From: Spirochaetota bacterium
Lineage (GTDB): Bacteria > Spirochaetota > UBA4802 > JAFGJZ01
Reading direction: 5' to 3'
DNA length: 64,000 bases
Assembly (NCBI GenBank): GCA_027858855.1
Contig: JAQIBV010000021.1
Coordinates: 128,816-192,815 of the forward strand
The notes under the pieces are model-generated. The model saw only the letters and a program-made list of their open reading frames with translations, was not told the DNA's origin and did no database searches. Shown one piece after another: positions 9,501 through 18,021 of this stretch; position 1 is the stretch's first letter; each line of letters starts with the position of its first letter. The translations under genes were made by a program, and so were the position numbers.

Positions 9501-9690
9501 TGAAACACCTGTTTTACTAAATATAGTATATACAAAACAACTTATATCTAAGTTTTTACTGATAAATATTAAGTTGATTTATAATCTAATTATCGAATCG
9601 AGTGTTGCAAAAAGATTAGCCTTTTTTCATGCGGGGCTGATTTAAAGCAGAGATTTAACTGAATTATTATAAATAGCAGTATAAGGATCA

Positions 9691-9735
9691 ACAATTATAA
9701 CAATTATAACAATTATAACAAATATAACAAATATA
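9691..9735. repeat. 9-bp tandem repeat, five copies
   Basis: ACAATTATA occurs three times (9691-9717), followed by two ACAAATATA variants (9718-9735), with no spacer. It abuts the inverted repeat at 9731-9771. Confidence 0.9.
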
Positions 9736-9771
9736 GATGATTTGATTTTTTAGTAATAAAATCATCTATAT
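9731..9771. repeat. 13-bp perfect inverted repeat
   Basis: ATATAGATGATTT (9731-9743) and AAATCATCTATAT (9759-9771) form a perfect stem around a 15-base spacer. It lies between divergent genes, so it is an operator or a 5'-leader hairpin rather than a terminator; its role is unknown. Confidence 0.8.
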
Positions 9772-9954
9772 AAGAGAAGCAGAGTAACCGATTATAAAAT
9801 TAGAAGAGTGTTCAGAAAATACGGAATAGGGTTTACATAAGCCTGCAGTTAAGTTCAAAGTATAAATGTCAGGAAATTAGTAATAAATAATTTTAGAAGC
9901 AGATGATCAAGTTTTTAGGAGAACCATTATTATCATGTTCAGAGAGAATTTTCT

Positions 9955-11457
9955 GTGATTGATTCATTCATAATTACAACCGAACAGACAAAATCGGGCA
10001 AACCTACCCTTGCTGTTTTAACGGACCAAAAAAAAAGATATCTTCATAGTAAAATTAATCCAGGAAACGAGAGCCAGATTTTCAGGAAAGAAATAGAGGA
10101 AAATCGAGCCGGTCTGATTATTATTCTGGGGTTCGGGCTTGGATATCATCTTGAGAATAATTTTGATATTTTGCGAGGGAGACGGGTAATTGTAATAGAT
10201 CACCCTTCTCTGGCCGAAAATAGTGAAGTATGTAATGCTGCAGCAAAGTTCAAGACTCAATCAGAGAATTTTTATTATATTGCTGAATCTGCTGTTTTAA
10301 TAGAAGAAACACTGAAAAAGTATATAAATGTCGATAATGTCTCGGTTTTATCAGTGATTCCTCACGCCTCTTCATATCGAATTTTCAACGCATATTTTTG
10401 TGAGGTAGAAGCAATAATCAGAGAATTGATTGATTCTAAAATCTCGAACAAGGCTACTATCAATAAATTTGCTGATCTGTTTTTCAAAAATTGCTTAAAG
10501 CGTTTCTCATCAATAAATAAGTATTATCCGGTTTCTTCTCTTTATAACCAATTCACAGAGTATTCGACCATTATCGTTTCATCATCACCAACTGCATATA
10601 ATCAGTTAATCTTGATACGGAAGCTTTCTGAACATTACTTTATTATTGCCGTTGATTCGGCTGTTCCTATGCTAATGGATTCTGGAATAACTCCGGATTT
10701 TATAATTTCTATCGACCCTCAACCATGGATTTCAGAGCATCTATTGGGTTATAATTTGTCACAGTCGGTAATGATAGAAAATTTAACAGCCTATCCGATA
10801 ATGGCTAACGGTACAACAAACCATTTTTTAGCTGTGAACACTCATCCCCTTGGGCAATTAATTGAAGAGTTATTTGATGCAAAGATCGGTTCTGTGGATT
10901 CAAGCACGGGCAATGTAGCTGGTGATGCTTTAAGTTTTGCTCTTAAGCTGGGGTTTAAAGAAGTAGTTATTGCAGGCGTTGATCTTTCGTTTCCATTTGA
11001 TGTTATTTATGCATCGGGTACAGCTTATCAGAATCGGTTTTCCTTTTTCTTTAATAATCGTTTTAAGCCTGTAGAATCCTGGAATAGCTCTTATATCTTT
11101 CATGTGTCGGGTCGCATAAAAAGTAATGGCGTTTATACACGCAGGAACTTTGAAACGTATCGAAAATTGCTAATAAATAAGTTTGCTTCAGAATCGTCAG
11201 TTTTTCAGCTGGCCGACTCTCTTCACACTCCTCTCTTTAGTACAATTAGTGAGTCCGCTCTTAATTCCGTGAAATTTATTTTGAAGAAAGAAAAAATAAT
11301 TAAAGAGGTCATTGAGTCAAAGAAACCTTCATTAATAGATCTGTCTTTGGTTAAGAATGTGTTATTAAACACGACTGTTCTTGAGAGAGTTACCCAGGCA
11401 TCGTTCATTAGTGACGGCTTGAAAAAAAAGTTATTAACAGTTATTAATAAATTGTGA
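9955..11457 (+). CDS. DUF115 / MptE-like (motility-associated Maf-type) protein
   Basis: The 500-residue protein carries the DUF115 domain in its middle (about residues 195-365): TIIVSSSPTAYNQL, FIIAVDSAVPMLMDSGITPDFIISIDPQ, then TGNVAGDALSFALKLGFKEVVIAGVDLSFP. The family includes archaeal 6-hydroxymethylpterin diphosphokinase MptE and bacterial Maf proteins linked to flagellin glycosylation; which activity applies here is unknown, and no flagellar genes are nearby. An N-terminal domain (GLIIILGFGLGYHLE) is also typical of the long bacterial form. Translation begins at GTG 9955 after AGAGAGA. Cytoplasmic; no membrane segment seen. Confidence 0.82.
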   Translation: MIDSFIITTEQTKSGKPTLAVLTDQKKRYLHSKINPGNESQIFRKEIEENRAGLIIILGFGLGYHLENNFDILRGRRVIVIDHPSLAENSEVCNAAAKFKTQSENFYYIAESAVLIEETLKKYINVDNVSVLSVIPHASSYRIFNAYFCEVEAIIRELIDSKISNKATINKFADLFFKNCLKRFSSINKYYPVSSLYNQFTEYSTIIVSSSPTAYNQLILIRKLSEHYFIIAVDSAVPMLMDSGITPDFIISIDPQPWISEHLLGYNLSQSVMIENLTAYPIMANGTTNHFLAVNTHPLGQLIEELFDAKIGSVDSSTGNVAGDALSFALKLGFKEVVIAGVDLSFPFDVIYASGTAYQNRFSFFFNNRFKPVESWNSSYIFHVSGRIKSNGVYTRRNFETYRKLLINKFASESSVFQLADSLHTPLFSTISESALNSVKFILKKEKIIKEVIESKKPSLIDLSLVKNVLLNTTVLERVTQASFISDGLKKKLLTVINKL

Positions 11458-11580
11458 ATAACTTACAGTTAATTGTGGATTGCTTTGTGAATATTGAAGA
11501 GAAAAATACTTGCCATTTTGAAGTTCTTTTCAATAATAGAGAGCTTATTAGAACCTTATAAAGTTGATTAGGAAGATTAT

Positions 11581-12072
11581 ATGAACCGCCTCGAAAAAAA
11601 GATTTCTACCATTTTAAACTCCGCCATGGCTGATGATCTTACCGATTATGGTAAAATTATCAAAAGTATGAAGAAGTCGCTTGGACTTCCCTTCTTTGGA
11701 ACAAAAAAAATTGCAGCCGCCCTTCTGAAAGAGTGTCTTGGAGATGTTTCACATTTTGAATATGATTATGAAATATTTAAAACCGGAGTATCTTCTAAAC
11801 CGGTTTTCGAAGATACCTTTGAGGGCAAAGTTCGTCTTTTCATGAATATTGGAAAGAATCACAGGGTATCTCCTGGTGATGTTATTCGTGAAATCGTAAA
11901 ACGTTCCGGTATTGATGGAAAACTTATCGGGAAAATCGATATTCACCAGAACTATTCATTCATTGAAATACCTGAACAGTACGCGGAAGTTGTTCTTGTT
12001 TCATTTGATAATGTTCGCTTCAGAGGAACAGCAGTTGTTCTTGAACCGGCAAAGCGTAAAAAGCGCGATTAA
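11581..12072 (+). CDS. Stand-alone DbpA-type RNA-binding domain protein
   Basis: The 163-residue protein has an N-terminal helical part (residues 1-80) and a C-terminal fold like the RNA-binding domain of DEAD-box helicases DbpA/CsdA (about 82-155): VRLFMNIGKNHRVSPGDVIR, then GKLIGKIDIHQNYSFIEIPE. That domain normally tethers a helicase to rRNA; here it lacks the helicase, and the window's only DEAD-box helicase (29789-31369) has a basic low-complexity tail instead. A trans-acting pairing is possible but speculative. A terminator follows 35 bases later, so this is probably the last gene of its transcript. Confidence 0.8.
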   Translation: MNRLEKKISTILNSAMADDLTDYGKIIKSMKKSLGLPFFGTKKIAAALLKECLGDVSHFEYDYEIFKTGVSSKPVFEDTFEGKVRLFMNIGKNHRVSPGDVIREIVKRSGIDGKLIGKIDIHQNYSFIEIPEQYAEVVLVSFDNVRFRGTAVVLEPAKRKKRD

Positions 12073-12106
12073 CTATTTTAAAATTATTAGTGGTTAATCT
12101 TGGTAA

Positions 12107-12142
12107 GGGGCACTTTCGCGTTTAGCGGGGTGCCTTTTTTTT
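12107..12142 (+). terminator. Intrinsic terminator after the DbpA-domain gene
   Basis: A GGCAC/GTGCC stem (12109-12113 with 12130-12134), with a possible CGC/GCG inner pairing, runs directly into eight T residues (12135-12142). Confidence 0.8.
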
Positions 12143-12175
12143 GGTCATTTAATTATTTAAACCGAGGAAATGTTT

Positions 12176-13027
12176 GTGCAAAAAGATATCAAAAGAGTGA
12201 AGAGTTGTGAGATCTGCCCAGTCTGTAATATTAGACTTGCTGAAGATAGTGAAAACTCACTCTTTGCTGCTTGTAAAAGCTGTGGTCTTGTTTTAAACAA
12301 GGGATATATGGCTGGTGGATACAGTGATAATTATTTTACAGATGATTATCGTAATCAGTACGGTAAAAGTTATGAGGAAGACTTTCCGGCAATTTATAAC
12401 GATTCTGAGCGCCGAATAAAAAAAATTCAAGCAATGCTTATAAAGAGGTCTGGAAAAGATATGTCTGTGCTTGATGTTGGCTGTGCTCTTGGTTTTTTTT
12501 TGAAAGCAGCGGAAGATTCGGGTGCAACAAAACTTGCAGGAATTGAAATTTCGGAATACGCAGTAAACTACATTCGTGAAACATATAAATATGCTGTTTC
12601 TCAGTGTTCTTTCGAAGAATATAAAAATAATCAGAAGTTTGATGTGGTAAGTGCCTGGTATTTTGTTGAACATACTTCATGCCCGATTGAAACAATTAAT
12701 CGACTTGCCGGGATGCGGAATAAAGGGGGTATTCTGGCTTTTTCTGTTCCATCTGTTTTCGGGCCGATGTATCGCAACAATAGAACGAAGTGGCTTAAAA
12801 CTCATCCACAGGATCACGCTGTTGATTTCACTCCTCGAGCTGTAAAAAAAATTCTTAAAAGTCTTGGGTTTTCGAAAATTCGTATTATTCCCGCATCATA
12901 TCATCCGGAACGGTTATTCTATTTGCAAAAGCAGAATGGTTTAAGGTTTCGCATGATCTATTATTTTTATCGATCTGTTGCACGCTTATTCTCGTATGGT
13001 GATACCATAGAGGTTTATGCGAAATAA
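12176..13027 (+). CDS. Class I SAM-dependent methyltransferase with N-terminal zinc ribbon
   Basis: The protein (about 283 residues) begins with two Cys-x2-Cys knuckles (CEICPVC and CKSCG), a zinc ribbon often fused to methyltransferases of the UbiE/Methyltransf_23 type. The SAM loop VLDVGCALGFFLKAAE, the acidic GIEISEYA and the post-II motif FDVVSAWYFVEHT follow. I prefer GTG 12176 as start because GAGGA (12164-12168) is seven bases away; an ATG at 12170 would be only one base from it. The substrate is unknown; such proteins occur in surface-polysaccharide or secondary-metabolite contexts, neither of which is seen here. Confidence 0.85.
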   Translation: MQKDIKRVKSCEICPVCNIRLAEDSENSLFAACKSCGLVLNKGYMAGGYSDNYFTDDYRNQYGKSYEEDFPAIYNDSERRIKKIQAMLIKRSGKDMSVLDVGCALGFFLKAAEDSGATKLAGIEISEYAVNYIRETYKYAVSQCSFEEYKNNQKFDVVSAWYFVEHTSCPIETINRLAGMRNKGGILAFSVPSVFGPMYRNNRTKWLKTHPQDHAVDFTPRAVKKILKSLGFSKIRIIPASYHPERLFYLQKQNGLRFRMIYYFYRSVARLFSYGDTIEVYAK

Positions 13028-13223
13028 TTGTGCGTTTTTTCGAGCTTTGCAAGAAAAGAATTCCTTAACATTTACTAACAACGTCACTCAGATGGATTTA
13101 GGGCTTTGTTAAAGTTTTCGGCTATTTTTAAGGTTAGATATTAGTAATTTTTTGGGGTATACTGTATTTAACAGAAATTAGAGTTATAAATGATGGTTTT
13201 ATAGAAAGAATCGAAAAATTAAT

Positions 13224-13256
13224 TTGACATAACAAACATGCAATTTCTACTGATAT
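13224..13256 (+). promoter_or_regulatory. Possible rpmH promoter
   Basis: A perfect TTGACA (13224-13229) is followed by weak -10 candidates (TACTGA at 13248 or TGATAT at 13251), 65-90 bases before rpmH. The -35 is convincing; the -10 is not. Confidence 0.35.
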
Positions 13257-13317
13257 TTTGAATAATTTCAAAAATAAAAATTGCTAAAAACGTAATTTAC
13301 ATAAAGAGGTAATAATT

Positions 13318-13473
13318 ATGAAAAGAACTTTTCAGCCCAGCGTGCTTAAAAGATTACGGACACACGGTTTTCGTGCAAGAATGGCTACAGCAGCAGGTCG
13401 CGATGTTCTTGCTCGTCGTCGTCGAAAAGGACGCCATAAATTAACTGTGTCTGATGAGAGACGCGGAAAATAA
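13318..13473 (+). CDS. rpmH: 50S ribosomal protein L34
   Basis: The 51-residue basic protein reads [20 protein letters not shown], then [22 protein letters not shown], the invariant L34 sequence. It has a few extra C-terminal residues (TVSDERRGK). AAGAGG precedes the ATG by about nine bases. It heads the conserved rpmH-rnpA-yidD-yidC-jag-mnmE run usually found near the bacterial origin. Confidence 0.98.
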   Translation: MKRTFQPSVLKRLRTHGFRARMATAAGRDVLARRRRKGRHKLTVSDERRGK

Positions 13474-13483
13474 GTAGTACCGT

Positions 13484-13855
13484 TTGAAAAAAAAATATTC
13501 CCTTAAGGGGAGACTGTGTTTTAGATCAGTATTCCTTGAAGGGAAAATTTTTAGAAGAAAATATTGTTTTTTTTATGTCTTAAAAAATTGTACTAAAAAT
13601 TCAGCGCCGACGTGTCATAAATCTGAAAACACTTTAAAACTTGGTATTATTGTTACTAAAAGAATGGGTAACGCCTGTATACGGAATAAAGCTAAACGAA
13701 AGTTTAGGGCCGCTTTTAGACAAGAAATTCTTTCTTATAATTCTGATCTTTGTATGGTCGCAAAACTGCGAAATGACTTTTACAAAATCGACATTGAACA
13801 GATTAGAAAGGATATACGGCTTTTTTTGCAGGAGACCGGACTGGATCACAAATGA
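13484..13855 (+). CDS. rnpA: Ribonuclease P protein component
   Basis: The 123-residue basic protein assists the RNase P RNA in tRNA 5'-end maturation. The family signature appears as KLGIIVTKRMGNACIRNKAKRKFRAAFR, with the RNR-type box read as IRNKAKRKFR. It starts at a TTG ten bases after rpmH, without a clear ribosome site, implying coupling to rpmH. Its stop overlaps the yidD start (ATGA). The N-terminal half, with an insertion around KNCTKNSAPTCHKSENT, is longer and more divergent than usual. Confidence 0.93.
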   Translation: MKKKYSLKGRLCFRSVFLEGKIFRRKYCFFYVLKNCTKNSAPTCHKSENTLKLGIIVTKRMGNACIRNKAKRKFRAAFRQEILSYNSDLCMVAKLRNDFYKIDIEQIRKDIRLFLQETGLDHK

Positions 13856-14208
13856 AAAAAATTACATATTATATCTTATGGGCGCTTCCAAAAAACCCTG
13901 TTTGCTTGAATTCTAAAAAAGAAAACAGAGGTTTTACCAGGCATATGCGCTCACAAGGGAACTTCCGTAATATGTTTTTGGAAGTTCTCTCGTATTACAG
14001 TATACAACCCATTCTGTTTATTATTATGATTTATAAAAAAATAATTTCTCCTTTTTTACCGAACGCATGCAGATATTATCCAACATGCTCTCAATATGCC
14101 CATGGGGCGTTATTGAAACATGGACTGGTATATGGATTATTTCTCTCTGTTAAAAGGCTTCTCAGGTGTAATCCGTTGTTTCCGGGGGGATACGATCCAG
14201 TTCCGTAA
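13852..14208 (+). CDS. yidD: Membrane protein insertion efficiency factor YidD
   Basis: The C-terminal 80 residues match YidD: ILFIIMIYKKIISPFLPNACR, then YYPTCSQYAHGALLKHG and LLRCNPLFPGGYDPVP with its conserved cysteines. YidD is a small inner-membrane-associated helper of YidC. The ATG at 13852 overlaps the rnpA stop by four bases and gives an unusually long 118-residue form; an internal ATG at 13945 (CAGG four bases upstream) would give 87 residues, the usual size. The extra N-terminal segment is basic and not conserved as far as I can tell, so the start is uncertain. Confidence 0.93.
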   Translation: MKKITYYILWALPKNPVCLNSKKENRGFTRHMRSQGNFRNMFLEVLSYYSIQPILFIIMIYKKIISPFLPNACRYYPTCSQYAHGALLKHGLVYGLFLSVKRLLRCNPLFPGGYDPVP

Positions 14209-14330
14209 AAAAGAAAAGTTTTTCTTATAGTGTTAAATTGTGTGCTGATCGTATATCCTTTATAATACGAATAACGCATCGTAAATGTTTTCAGATACAT
14301 TCCGTCGGTTACTGACTCAGGAATGTAAAA

Positions 14331-16016
14331 ATGGAAAAGAATACTTTCTTAGCTTTTGTTCTTTCAGGCCTTATAATAGTGGTCTGGTTTTCTCTAATGC
14401 CTCCTCAAACTCCTCAAAATGAACAGTTAGTAAAAGAAACTGAACAGATAGCTAATAATGAAGAAGATGGTGATGATGAGTCGCTTTCGGTAGCCAAAAA
14501 AGATACAGTAGATGCCCCGGATTCTGGATCAGAATCTTCTATAGAACCCCTATCTGAAGATCCTCTGACTGAAGAGAAACTCTCTTATAAAACTGAAATG
14601 TATGATATAGAGCTCTCAAACAAGGGAGCTCGAATTGTTTCTTTTAAGTACGGAGAGCGTGACATCGAATTAGCCCTACCCTTCAAAGATAACCGCCCTG
14701 GGTTTGACTACACCTTTTATTTAACGGAAAAGAGCTTTCTACTAGATAGTGACTTAAGCAAGGTGATCTGGTATGTTCATGAAAAAAATGACAAATCAGT
14801 AACTTTTGCACAGAATATTTCCATTTCCGGTAAAAACGTAAGAGTTTTTAAAAAGTATGTCTTTGGAGAAGGTTACAGTTTTGATGTTTCTTACAGCTTT
14901 CATAATGCTGAAGATAGTAAGGTCTATTTTCCTGAAGCAAAAATTATATTTACCAATGCCGATTTTCTTGGTCCAAAAATGGAAAATTATGATTCTTCAT
15001 TTAACAAGCTAAAATCGATCTATTATTCCGATAAAAAAAGATCAATATCTAAAGGTGGTGGTTTTCTTGGCGGTATGTTTTCAACTCCTGCTGATATAAA
15101 GACCATATACGAAAAAACTGAATGGACTGGCCTTGTCAGTCGTTATTTTGTATCGGTCATGCTTACAAAAGGATCAAAAGCCGATGCGGTAATCGGCGAT
15201 GCTCGAAATGAAACCTCCTATAAAACGGGCCTTGTTTTTGATAATGAGGGATTAAATCCAGGAGTTACTGATTATTCTTTTCAGGTTGTTGTTTCTGAAA
15301 AAGACAAATCGGTATTAAAAGCCATCTCTCCAATTTTGGAAGATGCTTCAGATACAAGCAAATGGATAGATCCAATTCGCATGGTTGTGGTCTGGGCTCT
15401 CAAAAAAATAAATTCTGTTGTTCCTAACTTCGGCTGGTCAATAGTTATCTTCTCAATTCTATCAAAGCTGATACTCCTTCCATTAACACATAAGTCAACA
15501 CAGTCGATGAAAAAAATGTCAGAGCTTCAGCCTGAAGTTAAAAAGATGAAAGAGAAGTATAAGGATAAGCCTGATATTGCCCAGAAAAAAATGATGGAGC
15601 TCTATAAAGAACGGGGTGTGAATCCGATGGGTGGATGTCTGCCAATGCTAGTTCAGATGCCCTTTTTTATTGCTCTTTACAGTGCACTTAGTAATTCTTT
15701 AGACATGTGGAACTCCCCATTTATTTTATGGATAAAGGATCTCTCATCTCCTGAAACTCTTTTTTCAATAGGAACTTTCGATATACATCTGTTACCTCTG
15801 ATAATGACAGCGACATCCTTTTTACAACAGAAGGTATCTGCAACTGATTCGGCTGCTGCAGGACAACAGCAGATGGTTATGAAAATGATGCCGGTTTTCC
15901 TTCTGTTTGTCTTCTGGTCAATGCCTTCTGGTCTGATTATTTACTGGACCATGCAGAATATTATTCAAGTGATACATCAGCTTGTTGTTAACAGATTATC
16001 TGTAAAGCGATCGTGA
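14331..16016 (+). CDS. yidC: Membrane protein insertase YidC
   Basis: The 561-residue inner-membrane insertase has the Gram-negative layout: first membrane helix (residues about 7-24), an acidic Ser/Asp/Glu-rich linker, a large periplasmic beta-sandwich (about 80-340), and the C-terminal insertase core with PNFGWSIVIFSILSKLILLP, MSELQPEVKKMKEKYKDKP and NPMGGCLPMLVQMPFFIALY. The periplasmic domain argues for a diderm cell. CAGGA lies upstream of the ATG. The gene is followed nine bases later by jag, as usual. Confidence 0.97.
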   Translation: MEKNTFLAFVLSGLIIVVWFSLMPPQTPQNEQLVKETEQIANNEEDGDDESLSVAKKDTVDAPDSGSESSIEPLSEDPLTEEKLSYKTEMYDIELSNKGARIVSFKYGERDIELALPFKDNRPGFDYTFYLTEKSFLLDSDLSKVIWYVHEKNDKSVTFAQNISISGKNVRVFKKYVFGEGYSFDVSYSFHNAEDSKVYFPEAKIIFTNADFLGPKMENYDSSFNKLKSIYYSDKKRSISKGGGFLGGMFSTPADIKTIYEKTEWTGLVSRYFVSVMLTKGSKADAVIGDARNETSYKTGLVFDNEGLNPGVTDYSFQVVVSEKDKSVLKAISPILEDASDTSKWIDPIRMVVVWALKKINSVVPNFGWSIVIFSILSKLILLPLTHKSTQSMKKMSELQPEVKKMKEKYKDKPDIAQKKMMELYKERGVNPMGGCLPMLVQMPFFIALYSALSNSLDMWNSPFILWIKDLSSPETLFSIGTFDIHLLPLIMTATSFLQQKVSATDSAAAGQQQMVMKMMPVFLLFVFWSMPSGLIIYWTMQNIIQVIHQLVVNRLSVKRS

Positions 16017-16025
16017 GGAGAAAAG

Positions 16026-16673
16026 ATGAAAGTTATAGAAATAGAAGGAAAATCTTTAGATGATGCGAAAAAAAAGGCTGCCGAAGAACTTGGAATTGAA
16101 GTTTCAGCTCTCAATAAAAAGCGAATTGAAGTTTTAGATGAGGGGAAATCGGGAATTTTTGGTTTCGGTGTCTCCCGCCCTGCCCGTATACAGGTAAGTT
16201 ATGACGTTTTAACTAAGGATATTGGTGAATATGTTAAAGATATTATTCATTCTATATTTAAAAAAATGGGTCTTGATATCTCTATTGTTGAATTTCACGA
16301 AGGAGAAAGCAAGGTCTATGTAGAACTTGAAAGTTCTAACTCGGGACTGATTATTGGAAAAAAAGGAAAAACTCTGGAGGCTGTTCAGTTTCTGGTAAAC
16401 CTGATAGTAAATCAGCAGAATAACAGTGATAAAAAGATAATCTTGGACATTGAAGGATATCGAGCAAAACGGGAACGTTCTTTAAAGAGTCTCGCTCGTA
16501 CAATTGCGGCCAAGGTTGCCCGTAATGGAAAAGCATTCACAATGGAGCCGATGAATCCATTCGAGCGTCGCTTGATACATTTAACTCTTCAGAATGATAA
16601 TCGCGTAACAACCCGCAGTGAAGGCCAGGGAATTTATAGAAAAGTTAAGGTGTTTCCTAAACGTAATGGATAA
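16026..16673 (+). CDS. jag: Jag/KhpB RNA-binding protein (Jag_N-KH-R3H)
   Basis: The 215-residue protein has an N-terminal Jag domain (residues 1-55, ending KSGIFGFGVSRPARI), a KH domain with GLIIGKKGKTLEAVQFLV (about 108-125) and a C-terminal R3H domain with MNPFERRLIHLTLQ and TRSEGQGIYRKV. It binds RNA and in other bacteria affects cell elongation and division. GAGGAG precedes the ATG. The stop codon region overlaps the mnmE start by eight bases, indicating translational coupling. Confidence 0.95.
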   Translation: MKVIEIEGKSLDDAKKKAAEELGIEVSALNKKRIEVLDEGKSGIFGFGVSRPARIQVSYDVLTKDIGEYVKDIIHSIFKKMGLDISIVEFHEGESKVYVELESSNSGLIIGKKGKTLEAVQFLVNLIVNQQNNSDKKIILDIEGYRAKRERSLKSLARTIAAKVARNGKAFTMEPMNPFERRLIHLTLQNDNRVTTRSEGQGIYRKVKVFPKRNG

Positions 16674-18021
16674 TGATATTATCTGTGCTCCGGCAACCTC
16701 ACCTTTCAATTCCGCATTAGCAATTATTCGTGTAAGCGGTACCGGTTCAGACGGTATCGCTCGGCGAATTTTTCAATCAAACCAACCAATTGAACACCGA
16801 AAGTCTTTGTATGGTTCCATTCACGACTCCCGTGGTCTTGTGGACGATGTAATGCTTACCTGGTTTAAGGCTCCCTTCTCTTTCACCGGAGAGGAGACCT
16901 TCGAGGTTAGTTGCCATGGAAACCCGCTGATAGTACAGCGAATAATGATGCTGCTTCTAAGTTTTGATAATGTCCGGTTTGCTGAACCGGGAGAATTCAC
17001 CAGGCGTGCTTTTTTAAATGGAAAGATGGACTTAACAGAGGCCCAGGCTGTGAATGCGGTTATCCAGGCACGTAGTGATTGGGAGATAGATTCGGCTCTC
17101 GATCAGATGCATGGTTCACTTAAGCGTGAGGTAATTGCTCTGAAAGAGGTACTGATACTTCTCCGGGCAAATATTGAGGCAGCTATTGATTTTTCTCAAG
17201 AGAATATTAGCTTTGTTACCTATTCTGAGGCTTTAATTCAGGCTGAAGATATTAAAACGAAGTTAGAGTCTCTTCATAAACGGTGCAGTATTGGTGAACG
17301 AATATCACATGGAATAGTCGTTGCAATAATTGGAAAACCAAATGTTGGGAAATCCAGCATATTAAACTATATTATAAATGCTGAACGCTCTATTGTTTCA
17401 GATATTCCAGGTACAACCCGCGATATTATCCGTGAATCGATACAAATGCGAGGAATACATCTTAATTTGGTAGATACTGCCGGTATTCGTAATTCGGAAG
17501 ATGTTGTCGAAAAGATAGGGATAGAAAGATCAAAAAAGGCTTTGGCTGATGCCGATATTATTCTGGTTGTTTTTGATCAGTTGACTGGTGTAAATTTCGA
17601 AGATGAGACTCTGGTAGCATCGTTGCCTGAAAAAAAAATGGTAGCACTTTTAAACAAGAGTGATATACAGAAAAATCTGACTATAGACCAATTTTCTGAC
17701 CGGTTTGTGAACACAATCTGTTTTTCTGCAATAACAGGAGAGGGGCTTGATAAGCTTGAAGAGTGTGTAGAGAGTATAGTTCTATCTCATTATGGAAATT
17801 TCCGTAGTTCGTTTGTTGCCGATATCAGGATTGTAAAGCTACTGGAACAGTCGAAAGTGTTTTGTAAATCTTTGATTGACGTTTTGGAAAATGAAGAACC
17901 AGAAGAGATAGTTGCCTTCGAGATCAGACAGCTTATAGATACATTGAAAGAAATAACCGGGGAGATATCAACAGATGATATACTTGAATCGATTTTTACG
18001 CGTTTTTGTATCGGTAAGTAA
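16666..18021 (+). CDS. mnmE: tRNA modification GTPase MnmE
   Basis: The 451-residue protein is the partner of MnmG in U34 modification. An N-terminal tetrahydrofolate-binding domain (IICAPATSPFNSALAIIRVSG) and a helical domain surround a G domain with G1 GKPNVGKSS (about 222-230), DIPGTTRD, DTAGIR and NKSD. The C-terminus ends FCIGK with the catalytic cysteine. The ATG at 16666 sits in the overlap with jag; an upstream in-frame ATG at 16618 would lie deep inside jag and lacks support. Its last 47 bases overlap the next gene. Confidence 0.97.
   Translation: MDNDIICAPATSPFNSALAIIRVSGTGSDGIARRIFQSNQPIEHRKSLYGSIHDSRGLVDDVMLTWFKAPFSFTGEETFEVSCHGNPLIVQRIMMLLLSFDNVRFAEPGEFTRRAFLNGKMDLTEAQAVNAVIQARSDWEIDSALDQMHGSLKREVIALKEVLILLRANIEAAIDFSQENISFVTYSEALIQAEDIKTKLESLHKRCSIGERISHGIVVAIIGKPNVGKSSILNYIINAERSIVSDIPGTTRDIIRESIQMRGIHLNLVDTAGIRNSEDVVEKIGIERSKKALADADIILVVFDQLTGVNFEDETLVASLPEKKMVALLNKSDIQKNLTIDQFSDRFVNTICFSAITGEGLDKLEECVESIVLSHYGNFRSSFVADIRIVKLLEQSKVFCKSLIDVLENEEPEEIVAFEIRQLIDTLKEITGEISTDDILESIFTRFCIGK

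Larger units (their letters stand above)
9501..9954. other. Divergent intergenic region without genes
   Basis: This 454-bp AT-rich spacer between the leftward methyltransferase and the rightward DUF115 gene holds a five-copy 9-bp tandem repeat and a 13-bp inverted repeat (listed separately). I see no coding sequence in it; both promoters presumably lie here. Confidence 0.6.

Noticed and set aside
9691-9735. Possible CRISPR array
   Set aside because: Units are 9 bp and contiguous with no spacers; this is a simple tandem repeat.
12293-12695. Overlapping - strand open frames
   Set aside because: They are antisense to a well-supported methyltransferase gene, with Tyr/Ile/Phe-rich translations typical of shadow frames.
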